From positions 1,281,501-1,345,500 of the forward strand of contig NZ_CP114035.2 in the NCBI RefSeq assembly GCF_026898135.2: DNA of 64,000 nt, in the 5' to 3' direction. This DNA is from Pseudomonas fortuita. GTDB lineage: Bacteria; Pseudomonadota; Gammaproteobacteria; Pseudomonadales; Pseudomonadaceae. Made by a program: the position numbers and the translations under genes. Below the pieces are notes generated by a model that saw nothing but the letters and a program-made list of their open reading frames with translations, was not told the origin of the DNA and did not search any database. Shown here piece by piece: positions 38,953 through 46,800 of the stretch (positions are counted from its first letter, which is position 1; each line of letters opens with the position of its first letter).

Positions 38953-39504
38953 ATGCGTGCTCATTGGTTGACAGTGCCGTTGTTGGCCGTGCTTGCCAGC
39001 ACATCGAGTTGGGCTGCCGATTGCCCGGCGTTGTTGCAAGGCAGCCTGCCGGAATTGCGTGGCAAGGGGCCGATCGACCTGTGCCAGCGCTTTGGCGGGA
39101 AGCCTTTGGTGGTGGTCAATACGGCCAGCTATTGTGGTTTTGCACCACAGTTCGAGGGGCTTCAGTCGACTTACAAGGAATATCACGAGCAAGGTCTGGA
39201 AATGCTTGGCGTGCCATCCAATGATTTCAAGCAGGAAGATACCGATAGCGAGAAGACTGCCAAGGTTTGCTATGCCAACTATGGCGTTACCTTCACCATG
39301 ACCAAGACGCAGGCGGTGCGCGGCAAGGATGCGATACCGCTGTTCGCTGGGTTGGCGAGCCAGAGCAGTGCGCCGAAGTGGAATTTCTACAAGTACGTTG
39401 TCGATCGTAAGGGCAAGGTGATCGGTAACTTCTCCAGCCTGACCAAACCGGATGATCCCGAATTCCGCGCAGCCATCGAGAAGGCCATTTCCTCACAGCA
39501 GTAA
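38953..39504 (+). CDS. Periplasmic glutathione peroxidase-like protein
   Basis: The 183-residue product has a signal peptide ([19 protein letters not shown]) and a thioredoxin-like peroxidase fold. The peroxidatic cysteine is in [13 protein letters not shown] near residue 61, the glutamine in NDFKQED near 97, and the tryptophan-asparagine pair in WNFYKYVVD near 146. It should reduce hydroperoxides in the periplasm, probably with thioredoxin-like partners. Its stop at 39504 lies only a few bases before the second long palindromic element. Confidence 0.9.
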   Translation: MRAHWLTVPLLAVLASTSSWAADCPALLQGSLPELRGKGPIDLCQRFGGKPLVVVNTASYCGFAPQFEGLQSTYKEYHEQGLEMLGVPSNDFKQEDTDSEKTAKVCYANYGVTFTMTKTQAVRGKDAIPLFAGLASQSSAPKWNFYKYVVDRKGKVIGNFSSLTKPDDPEFRAAIEKAISSQQ

Positions 39505-39509
39505 TCTCG

Positions 39510-40223
39510 CTGCTCTTGCTCTTGCTCTTGCTCTTGCTCTTGCTTTGGCTTCTAAGTGCGCGGTAGTTCAGGCAACGCAGATTGCGACTTCAGGAGGCCG
39601 AGCGCAGGGCTTGCGGAGGGAGGTGACGGGCATGGATGCCCGTCAAGCGCTGGGCCCCAGGATGGGGCCTGCAGCGCGGTCCTCCCGGGAGCAAGCCCGG
39701 AGCGAGGGGACCCCGGAGCGCAGCGTAGGGGCCGGATGATGGGAGCCAGCGTTTTTTGGTTACTTTTTGTCGCGTTTGACAAAAAGTGACCCGCCGTAAG
39801 GGCGGAAAGGTGACTTGACGCCACCTTCGAAAATGAATGTTAGCCTCCTCATTGATGCCCACGCCTCCAAGCGACAAGCGACAAGCGACAAGCGAAACGG
39901 TGCTGGTTTTTAGCTCGCGCATAGGCCATTTGCGATGGCGACGCACACTCACCTTTTCGCCCTTACGGCGAGTCACTTTTTGTCAAACGCGACAAAAAGT
40001 AACCAAAAAACGCTGCGCTCCCATCATCCGGCCCCTGCGCTGCGCTCCGGGGTTCCCTCACTGCGGCCTCGCTCCCGGGAGGACCGCGCTGCAGGCCCCA
40101 TCCTGGGGCCCAGCGCTTGACGGGCATCCATGCCCGTCACCTCCCTCCGCAAGGCCTGCGTTCGGCCTCCTGAAGTCGCGAAGATCAAGATCAAGATCAA
40201 GAGCAAGAGCAAGAGCAAGAGCC
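39510..40223. repeat. Long palindromic repeat element, copy 2
   Basis: The element matches copy 1 in the same orientation. The arms are 39584-39813 and 39949-40179. Hexanucleotide arrays lie at 39511-39545 (TTGCTC phase) and 40181-40222 (AAGATC then AAGAGC). The centre (39814-39948) has a different 7-bp tandem array, AAGCGAC, at about 39878-39895, plus the conserved CTCGCGCATAGGCCATTTGCGAT core. It begins six bases after the glutathione peroxidase stop. No convincing gene is inside it. Confidence 0.9.
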
Positions 40224-40244
40224 GGGGCTCGGCTTTGGGTTACT

Positions 40245-40505
40245 TCACTTTGCATGCACCGTAATCGCCACCAACCGCACAACCACCGGCCGGACCATCA
40301 GCACACAAACGAACGCCACAGGCATCGCCAGTTGATAGGCCTTCAGCACATTGCTCAGGTACTGCGCAGTAACCCCGGCATTCGCCGCAGTGATCACGAA
40401 GCACATCAGTAGCGCCATGATCGACGACATGAAAAAGGCAAAAACGTAAGGCGTAGCACCCGGGTGCAATTTGCGTCGGCTGCGCGACTGGGACAGGTTG
40501 CTCAT
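40245..40505 (-). CDS. DUF2798 membrane protein
   Basis: The 86-residue protein has a basic N-terminus (RSRRKLHPG) and two membrane helices (about 20-45 and 55-80). The helices contain FAFFMSSIMALLMCFVIT and AYQLAMPVAFVCVLMVRPVV, a good match to the DUF2798 family of small inner-membrane proteins of unknown function. AGGAGTTC lies before the ATG at 40505. It is divergent from a LysR regulator. Confidence 0.84.
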   Translation of the reverse strand: MSNLSQSRSRRKLHPGATPYVFAFFMSSIMALLMCFVITAANAGVTAQYLSNVLKAYQLAMPVAFVCVLMVRPVVVRLVAITVHAK

Positions 40506-40582
40506 GTGAACTCCTGAAAGGTGAGTGGAGCCGCAGGTTAGCAACCCGCCCGGCCGCAGCTGTAGACCAGCTTTACTGAGTT

Positions 40583-40607
40583 CTTTATAAAGAGATTCTT
40601 ACGAATC
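40583..40607. promoter_or_regulatory. Palindromes in the DUF2798-LysR divergent region
   Basis: CTTTATAAAG (40583-40592) is a perfect palindrome and GATTC-TTAC-GAATC (40594-40607) is a perfect inverted repeat. Both lie between the divergent genes, 14 to 38 bases before the regulator start, and are candidate operators. Confidence 0.45.
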
Positions 40608-40620
40608 CGAGAGCTCACGC

Positions 40621-41550
40621 ATGGACCTGCTCAACGCCATCCGCAGCTTCATCAAAGTGGTGGAGGCCGGCAGCATCGCCGGCGGCGCCCGTAGCCTGGG
40701 CATTAGCCCGGCAGCGGTCAGCCAGAACCTGGCACGCCTGGAGGGCCATCTGCAGGTGCGCCTGCTCAGTCGTACCACCCGCAGCATGGCACTAACGCCG
40801 GCGGGTACGCAGTATTACGAGCGTGTCAGGCATATCGAACGTGACCTGGCTCTGGCCGAGCAGGCCGTCACTACGCCAGACAGTGAACCCCAAGGGCGTC
40901 TTTGCATTGCCTCGACGTCCGCTTTTGGCCGCCACGTGCTGGCGCCACTCATCCCCGCATTCAGTCGCCGCTATCCACTGCTTTCGATAGAGTTGGTAAC
41001 GACTGATCGGCGGGTAAACCACGCCCGTGAAGACGTCGATGTGAGCCTGCGCATTGCCCCGCAACTGGAAGACCAGCTGTTGGCTCGGCACATAGCCCGT
41101 ATCCCGTTCATTTGCTGTGCCTCGCCCGGTTATTTGCAAAGCGCTGGGGTGCCGGGTTCGCCCGAGGCATTGCGCGATCACCGCTGCCTTGTGTTCCGCT
41201 ACCCGGTGGATGGGCGGTTTTTACGCTGGGGCTTTATGCGCGACGGGCTGCGTTTTGAAGCGGAGTTCGGCAGCGTGCTGATCAGCGACGACATCGACGC
41301 ACTGACTCAGATGGCGCTGCACGATGGCGGCATCACCCGCCTGGCTGAGTTCATTGTGCGACCGCATCTGGCCAGCGGTGCACTGGTACCCTTGTTCGAG
41401 TACAGCGACAGTGGCCAAGCCTACGCCCAGACCGAACCGATGGATATCTACCTGTGCCTGGCCGACCGTTTTGCCATGACCGCGAAAGTGCGTGTGTTCA
41501 CGGATTATCTGCGCGAGTGCCTGGGGGACAGTTGGCAGGTACAGGCATGA
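40621..41550 (+). CDS. LysR-family transcriptional regulator
   Basis: The 309-residue protein has an N-terminal helix-turn-helix (FIKVVEAGSIAGGARSLGISPAAVSQNLARLE, split at about residue 30) and an effector domain from residue 90. It resembles the large CrgA/AaeR-like subgroup. The most likely target is the divergent DUF2798 gene. An intrinsic terminator lies directly at its stop. Confidence 0.9.
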   Translation: MDLLNAIRSFIKVVEAGSIAGGARSLGISPAAVSQNLARLEGHLQVRLLSRTTRSMALTPAGTQYYERVRHIERDLALAEQAVTTPDSEPQGRLCIASTSAFGRHVLAPLIPAFSRRYPLLSIELVTTDRRVNHAREDVDVSLRIAPQLEDQLLARHIARIPFICCASPGYLQSAGVPGSPEALRDHRCLVFRYPVDGRFLRWGFMRDGLRFEAEFGSVLISDDIDALTQMALHDGGITRLAEFIVRPHLASGALVPLFEYSDSGQAYAQTEPMDIYLCLADRFAMTAKVRVFTDYLRECLGDSWQVQA

Positions 41551-41576
41551 AAAAACCGCCACGAGGGCGGTTTTTC
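41550..41576. terminator. Bidirectional Rho-independent terminator
   Basis: AAAAAACCGCC and GGCGGTTTTT flank a short ACGAG loop. It ends the LysR transcript and, on the other strand, the FadL-family transcript. Confidence 0.92.
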
Positions 41577-41592
41577 AGAGGGTACGTACGGA

Positions 41593-42858
41593 TCAGAAGC
41601 GGTAGGTGAGGGAGGCACCGATACCGTGAGCGCTGTTCTCGTACTTGGCCTGGTAGCTACCTTTGGTTGCGCTCACCTGATTGACCTTGGTGTCTTCTTC
41701 CCACAGGTAGGAATAGGCCACGTCGATGGTCATGTCGTCGTTCGGGCTCCAGCCGGCACCCAGGCTGAACACCTTGCGGTCGCCAGTCGGGATACGTGGC
41801 GAACGGTCGTGGTTGTTGGTCGGCGATTGGTCGACGGTGAAGCCAGTGCGCAGCACCCACTCCTTGTTGACCTTGTACGACGCACCAATGGCGTGGGCCC
41901 AGGTGTCATGCCAGTTCTGTTCTTCGGTGATGGTCTGGAACGCCGAACCTGCCAGTGGCGCCGGGACATCGTTCTGCACGGTGATGTCTTTCAGGCGGCT
42001 CCAGCGGGTCCAGGTGCTGCCTGCATACAGGGTCCACTGATCGTCCAGTTCATGGGTCACCGAGAGGTCGACCGATTCCGGCGTCTTGATCTTCAGCGTT
42101 GCGTCGAACTTGCTGCCGTTGAACGGCCCGATCAGCGGGGTGCTGACGCGGGTCTTGCCCTCGAGCTTGTAGTCGACCATCGAGTGATAGGTGAGGCCGA
42201 CGCGGGTACGGTCGGTGGCCTGCACCAGGATGCCGATGTTGTAGCCAACGGCGGTATCGTCACCCTTAATTTTCACTTCGCCGTCATTACGGCCTGGCGT
42301 GAACGGGTTGATCAGGCTCGAGCCCAGTTCCCCTTCGATGCGGTTGATGGTCGGGCCAAAACCGATCGAGACCTTGTCGTTGAAGGCATAGCTGACCGTC
42401 GGCTGGAACGTGACAACCTGTACGTGGCTCTTTTTGCCCCAGTAGCGCGCGGCATCATCGCTGCCATAGTCGGTTACCAGGCCGAACGGTACATAGACAC
42501 CGAAGCCGACGCTCCAGTGGTCATCGATCGGCTTGACGTAGTAACCCATGGGTACGCCAACGAAAGGCACCATGTCACCATCGGTTTCCCCCCCGAGGTT
42601 GCTGCCACGGCCCGAGATATCGGACTTGGCGATAACGGCGGCGGCGCCCACGGTAGCCTGTTCGCGTTTGAGGCGGGACATGCCGGCCGGGTTGCCAAAC
42701 ACGGTGCTGGCATCATCGGCAGAAGAAGAACGTCCCGCGAAACCTGTCCCCATGCTGCTGATGCTCTGTTCGTTGAGCGCGAAGCCGCTGGCGAGCAGTT
42801 GGCTGGAAGCAATTGCAACCGCTACGCCGAGGGAGGTTTTGAGCATTACTTTTTTCAT
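41593..42858 (-). CDS. FadL-family outer-membrane porin
   Basis: The 421-residue protein has a signal peptide (VMLKTSLGVAVAIASSQLLA) followed by SGFALNEQSISSMGTGFAG, the hatch-domain start of the FadL/TodX family, and ends in a beta strand with a final phenylalanine (TYRF). It takes up long-chain fatty acids or other hydrophobic compounds across the outer membrane. The middle has alternating amphipathic strands such as SVGFGVYVPFGLVTDYG. Substrate cannot be assigned. Confidence 0.9.
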   Translation of the reverse strand: MKKVMLKTSLGVAVAIASSQLLASGFALNEQSISSMGTGFAGRSSSADDASTVFGNPAGMSRLKREQATVGAAAVIAKSDISGRGSNLGGETDGDMVPFVGVPMGYYVKPIDDHWSVGFGVYVPFGLVTDYGSDDAARYWGKKSHVQVVTFQPTVSYAFNDKVSIGFGPTINRIEGELGSSLINPFTPGRNDGEVKIKGDDTAVGYNIGILVQATDRTRVGLTYHSMVDYKLEGKTRVSTPLIGPFNGSKFDATLKIKTPESVDLSVTHELDDQWTLYAGSTWTRWSRLKDITVQNDVPAPLAGSAFQTITEEQNWHDTWAHAIGASYKVNKEWVLRTGFTVDQSPTNNHDRSPRIPTGDRKVFSLGAGWSPNDDMTIDVAYSYLWEEDTKVNQVSATKGSYQAKYENSAHGIGASLTYRF

Positions 42859-43005
42859 TATTAGAAAACTCCTTGGGATCTCCGGGGCGAAAAGCTACCA
42901 ACAAATCACGCGCTGCGCTATAGCGGCAATCGCTGAAGATAGAGCGCTTTTGTAGGACAATCCGACCAAAATTCCCTTTTTTCCGGTAATGTTGTAGGAC
43001 GCTTC

Positions 43006-43488
43006 TTAAGATGCTTGTGGCAATTTCTGATCTATGCAGGTGTGCCAGGCATGGGTGAAGTCGCGCAAGCGACCTTGGGGATGGAAAATCTGCCGCCAGA
43101 TCCGCGCCAGCGCTAACAGGTCGTCAGCTGCGGGCAGTGGCGTGCCCTGCTCTTCGACCAGCATCCAGGCAATTGCAGTGGAATAACGCAGGTTGACGGT
43201 GAGTTCCAGATGCGGGCCGCCCAGGAAGGCGTGCTGGCTGGCCAGGCCGCGTACAAGGCTGGCCAGGTCGGGGTCGCGGGCCAGATATTCGTCCCAGAGT
43301 GCCCGGTGACGGTGTTCGCCAATGCGGTAAAGGCCGTGCCCGCGCCGGTCATGCAAAGCTGACCCGAGTGCCGACTGGCTGGCGGCTATGCCCAGCAACA
43401 AGGCTTCAGCACTGGCGCAGTGACGGTTCAGGTAGACCAGGGTGGGTCGGATCACATACTGACACAATTCATTCGCCGCAATACCCAT
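43006..43488 (-). CDS. Hypothetical protein, 160 residues
   Basis: I do not recognise a named family. The protein starts MGIAANELCQYVIRPTLVYL and is rich in helices; segments ALLLGIAASQSALG and LYRIGEHRHRALWDEYL look globular and cytoplasmic. No signal peptide. I prefer the ATG at 43488, which has GAGGGC upstream, over a TTG at 43503. It lies upstream of and in the same direction as the FadL-like gene, 147 bases away. Confidence 0.72.
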   Translation of the reverse strand: MGIAANELCQYVIRPTLVYLNRHCASAEALLLGIAASQSALGSALHDRRGHGLYRIGEHRHRALWDEYLARDPDLASLVRGLASQHAFLGGPHLELTVNLRYSTAIAWMLVEEQGTPLPAADDLLALARIWRQIFHPQGRLRDFTHAWHTCIDQKLPQAS

Positions 43489-43737
43489 GATGCCCTCGAG
43501 CAATTAAGGGCCGGACGGGCGCTGGAGCTTGGCAGCTGGTGAAAGATCAGGCCCGCCGGAAGCGGTAAGCACCGCTCGAGTTGAAGTGTAGTGTGATAAT
43601 CGTGGTGTAAAGAGCTGTTTTTAAATCGATTGCTGCCTGACGTCCCGGGCTATATGCCCTGAGGCAATTACGCCAAGAACGTTCAGGCAGGCTTACAACA
43701 GGCCGATTCAGCGCTTGAATACCACGGTATTCGCCGC

Positions 43738-43962
43738 TCACGCGGTGAGCGATTGACGAGTCCGGGCGATGACCGCCTGCAGCGGTTCGTTCCGGCTGTA
43801 CTGTTCAGGGTACAGGCGCTCGGTGTGGCAGGCGACGCCGTGTTCGTCTACCAGGGTAAAGCTGAAGCTGCCCTTGCGTGGGGCAACGATAAGGCACTTC
43901 AACGGCGAGAAGGCCTGGGAGAGGGTGCCAATGGCAGCCTGAATCTGATGATGAGTTTGCAT
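43738..43962 (-). CDS. Small hypothetical protein (possibly DUF1652)
   Basis: The 74-residue product begins MQTHHQIQAAIGTLSQAFSPLKCLI and ends QAVIARTRQSLTA. The helix-strand-strand-helix pattern and the FSFTLVDEHG segment resemble DUF1652 proteins of Pseudomonas, but I hold this loosely. The ATG at 43962 follows AGGAACCTCC-type purine-rich sequence in the minus direction. Confidence 0.65.
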   Translation of the reverse strand: MQTHHQIQAAIGTLSQAFSPLKCLIVAPRKGSFSFTLVDEHGVACHTERLYPEQYSRNEPLQAVIARTRQSLTA

Positions 43963-44625
43963 AATTGTTGGAGGTTCCTGCTTTAAACACGGGGGATATG
44001 ATCCGTGCATGATAGAAACGTTCCAGTGACGCCATTATTAAGGGACGAACGAACCTGACTGGAACAGGGCAGCCAGAGGGAGCGCAATCAAATGTGGGCG
44101 CTTGGGCTGACTGGTAGGTACTTCGGAAGGCAGGCAGCACTCCGGGGCCAAGGTTCTAGGCCGTCGGGTGGAATCCTGATCAATCTGTCACGTGATTCGT
44201 GCTTGAGCAGCCTGAGGCTGGCGAAGTGAATCATCGAATGGGCCGTCCTGGCTTCAGCAGCGCACTCTTGGGGGGAGTGGGTCTGCAAGGACGATGTGGC
44301 CCGAATTGACTTTCAGCTTGGTACTAACGAGGGGCACCTTACTGGAAAGATTGGCGCTTGGCAAGCCCTACGTTTGTTCAGGTGAGCCGCGCAGTATGGC
44401 GCGTAATCGCATTGCTGTGAAGAGGGGCAAACGGCCCGTATCCAGGCTGATGTGCCCATTTCGTGCACGACAATGACGATTAATGGTGCACTTGTTCACA
44501 TTCGGGTCAGCGGTTGTAACAAGCCGGCAACACGCCTCAACAGCCTCGCCAATGCCTTGACTGGGCGGTTAAGTCAATGAAAAAAAACACTATTTTTAGC
44601 TGGTGAAAAAATCGTCAGTTTGAGA

Positions 44626-44650
44626 CAAAGCCCCAATTTACGGGGCTTTG
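44626..44650. terminator. Stem-loop CAAAGCCCC / GGGGCTTTG
   Basis: A 9-bp perfect stem with a 7-base AT-rich loop. No long T-run follows, so termination is possible but not certain. Confidence 0.5.
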
Positions 44651-44679
44651 CGGGGTGTGCAAGGGGGTTGTCCACCGAG

Positions 44680-44700
44680 TTATCCACAGGAACTGTGGAT
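44680..44700. promoter_or_regulatory. DnaA-box palindrome
   Basis: TTATCCACA at 44680-44688 is a consensus DnaA box. It belongs to an inverted repeat ATCCACAG-GAA-CTGTGGAT (44682-44700), and a weaker box TTGTCCACC lies at 44668-44676. Confidence 0.55.
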
Positions 44701-44910
44701 TGTCCCGGGCGCTTGCTCTAGAACGGGCGTGCCAGCATTGCAATCAACTGTCCGACAATCGACATGCCCCGACAGACCAGTTGGTCATCGACTGGAAAAC
44801 GTCAAGAAAAGATCATTGAAATTTTTTTTCAATCCTTCAGAAATCGACAGGTCATGGCGGAAAAAAAAGAGTAGAGTGGCGCGCCTTTCGAGTTACCAAG
44901 CCTGTTGCTC

Positions 44911-45252
44911 ATGAAGTTTCGCGGTAAACACCTCACCAGCCCCGCTGCATCGACGCCTCTTCCCGAACGCTTTTCCTTGAAAGTTGCCTTGTGGCTGCTC
45001 GACAGCCCGCGCCTGGGCGACAAGCGGCAGGTCAAACACTTGGCCGGGCGGCTGCTGAAACAGCCGGCGCGTCAGGGCGTGGTGGTGGCACAGAGCCGTT
45101 TGGGGCAGATGCTGTGCCGCGATTGCGGCAATGCCCGCGACCGGCGTATTGGCCATGAACTGCTGCGCCAGGCTGCCCGCGCCGGTGATCGGCGAGCACA
45201 GCTGGAGTATGCGCGGCTGTGCCAGAACAACGCACCGGACCAGGCGAAGTAA
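44911..45252 (+). CDS. Sel1-repeat-like protein, small
   Basis: The 113-residue basic product ends in a helical repeat with SRLGQMLCRDCGNARDRRIGHELLRQAARAGDRRAQLEYARL, which I read as Sel1-type repeats (shown here only as short segments, e.g. LLRQAARAGDRRAQLEYA). The N-terminus holds RFSLKVALWLLDSPRL. It has no signal sequence. An in-frame TTG lies two codons upstream, but the ATG at 44911 is preferred. Function not known. Confidence 0.75.
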   Translation: MKFRGKHLTSPAASTPLPERFSLKVALWLLDSPRLGDKRQVKHLAGRLLKQPARQGVVVAQSRLGQMLCRDCGNARDRRIGHELLRQAARAGDRRAQLEYARLCQNNAPDQAK

Positions 45253-45315
45253 TGCTCCGACAAGCCCCGGGCTGATAAGCTGCACTCAATTTGCAACAGC
45301 GTGATCGGGGTAAGC

Positions 45316-46800
45316 ATGACAGTGGATCTGGGCAGCATTCTGCTGGGCTTGGTGGCAGGTGCTTTACCTTGCCTGGTGTGGGTCATGCAGGTGCAGCGCC
45401 GCCAGGGTGCACGGCAAAGCGAGCAGGCCTTGCTCGAAGAGCGCTTCAACGCAGCACAACTGACCCTGGCTGGCCTGCAGGCCCAGCTGGAGGCCAGCCG
45501 CGACGAAGTCAGCGACCTCAGCGAAGCCAATACCGTCAAGCAGGCTCAGATGGCCGCCCAAGGCCGCGAACTGGAGTTGCTGCAGATTGACCGCGACAAC
45601 GCCCGTGACGCGGCCCACGCCTGGAGCCTGGAGCGCGCCAACCGTGAAGCCGAGTTGCGGCGCCTGGAGGCGCAGGCAGCGCGTCTGGAGGCCGAACTGC
45701 GTGAGCAGCAGGAAAGCCATCAGCAGCGCCTGGAAGACCTGCAGGAAGCCCGCGACACCCTGCGCGCCCAGTTTGCCGACATGGCCACCAAAATCTTCGA
45801 CGAGCGCGAGCAACGCTTCGCCCAGACCAGCCAGCAGCATCTGGGCCAGTTGCTCGACCCGCTCAAGGAGCGCATCCAGTCTTTTGAAAAACGCGTGGAA
45901 GAAAGCTATCAGCAGGAAGCCCGCGAACGTTTTTCCCTGGGCAAAGAGCTTGAGCGCCTGCAACAGCTCAACCTGCGCCTGTCCGACGAAGCCAACAACC
46001 TGACCCAGGCTCTGAAAGGCCAGAAAACCCAAGGCAACTGGGGCGAGCTGATCCTTGAGCGGGTGCTGGAGCATGCCGGCCTGGAAAAAGGCCGTGAATA
46101 CCAGACCCAAGTCAGCCTCAAGAGCGCCGACGGCGAGCGTTTCCAGCCCGATGTGCTGATCATGTTACCCGGCGACAAACAGGTGGTGGTGGATGCCAAG
46201 GTCAGCCTCACGGCGTACCAGCAGTTTGTCGCCAGCAATGATGAGGCCGCGCTCAAGCAGCATGTCCAGTCGCTGCGCAGCCACGTCAAAGGTTTGTCGA
46301 GCAAGGACTACAACCGCCTCGAAGGCCTGCACAGCCTGGATTTCGTGCTGCTGTTCGTGCCCATCGAGGCGGCCTTCTCTGCGGCCTTGCAGGCCGAGCC
46401 GAACCTGTTCCAGGAAGCCTTCGACCGGCATATCGTGATCGTCAGCCCCACCACCCTGCTGGCTACCTTGCGGGTGATCGACAGCCTGTGGAAACAGGAG
46501 CGACAGGGCCAGAATGCCCGGGAAATTGCCGAGCGCGCCGGCTGGCTGTACGACAAGTTCGTGCTGTTCATCCAGGACCTGGATGAGCTTGGCAGCCGGC
46601 TGCAGCAGGTGGACAAGGCCTATGCGGCGGCCCGTAACAAACTGTGCGAGGGGCGCGGCAACCTGGTCAGCCGCAGCGAACAGCTGAAGCTGCTGGGCGC
46701 CCGCGCCAGCAAGAGCCTGCCGGCAGACTTGCTGGAGCGGGCGCTGTCCGATGAGGTGCCGGATGCAGCGGTTACTGAACCTGGCTCAGATGGCGGTTGA
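45316..46800 (+). CDS. rmuC: DNA recombination protein RmuC
   Basis: The 494-residue protein has one N-terminal membrane helix (about 6-25), a long coiled coil (35-200), and the RmuC nuclease-like domain. Landmarks are QGNWGELILERVLEHAGLEKG near residue 237, PDVLIMLPGDKQVVVDAKVSL near 278 and WKQERQGQNAREIAERAG near 390. In E. coli it limits inversion at short inverted repeats, which is noteworthy beside the long palindromes of this window. Its last 29 bases overlap the convergent kinase gene. Confidence 0.93.
   Translation: MTVDLGSILLGLVAGALPCLVWVMQVQRRQGARQSEQALLEERFNAAQLTLAGLQAQLEASRDEVSDLSEANTVKQAQMAAQGRELELLQIDRDNARDAAHAWSLERANREAELRRLEAQAARLEAELREQQESHQQRLEDLQEARDTLRAQFADMATKIFDEREQRFAQTSQQHLGQLLDPLKERIQSFEKRVEESYQQEARERFSLGKELERLQQLNLRLSDEANNLTQALKGQKTQGNWGELILERVLEHAGLEKGREYQTQVSLKSADGERFQPDVLIMLPGDKQVVVDAKVSLTAYQQFVASNDEAALKQHVQSLRSHVKGLSSKDYNRLEGLHSLDFVLLFVPIEAAFSAALQAEPNLFQEAFDRHIVIVSPTTLLATLRVIDSLWKQERQGQNAREIAERAGWLYDKFVLFIQDLDELGSRLQQVDKAYAAARNKLCEGRGNLVSRSEQLKLLGARASKSLPADLLERALSDEVPDAAVTEPGSDGG

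Larger units (their letters stand above)
43963..44910. other. Long intergenic region
   Basis: About 950 bases without a convincing gene. Short frames at 44088-44288 (minus) and 44294-44476 (plus) lack good start signals. Features seen are a stem-loop at 44626-44650, a DnaA-box-containing palindrome at 44680-44700, and AT-rich stretches around 44576-44620 and 44815-44835 with a possible -10 (TAGAGT, about 44872) for the downstream gene. It could hide a small RNA. Confidence 0.5.

Noticed and set aside
43717..43732. Perfect inverted repeat GAATACC-AC-GGTATTC
   Set aside because: It is short, lies just after the small hypothetical gene and has no T-run; I could not link it to any function.
44294..44476. 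60-residue plus-strand frame
   Set aside because: No ribosome-binding site, no recognisable motif, and codon use unlike the neighbours.
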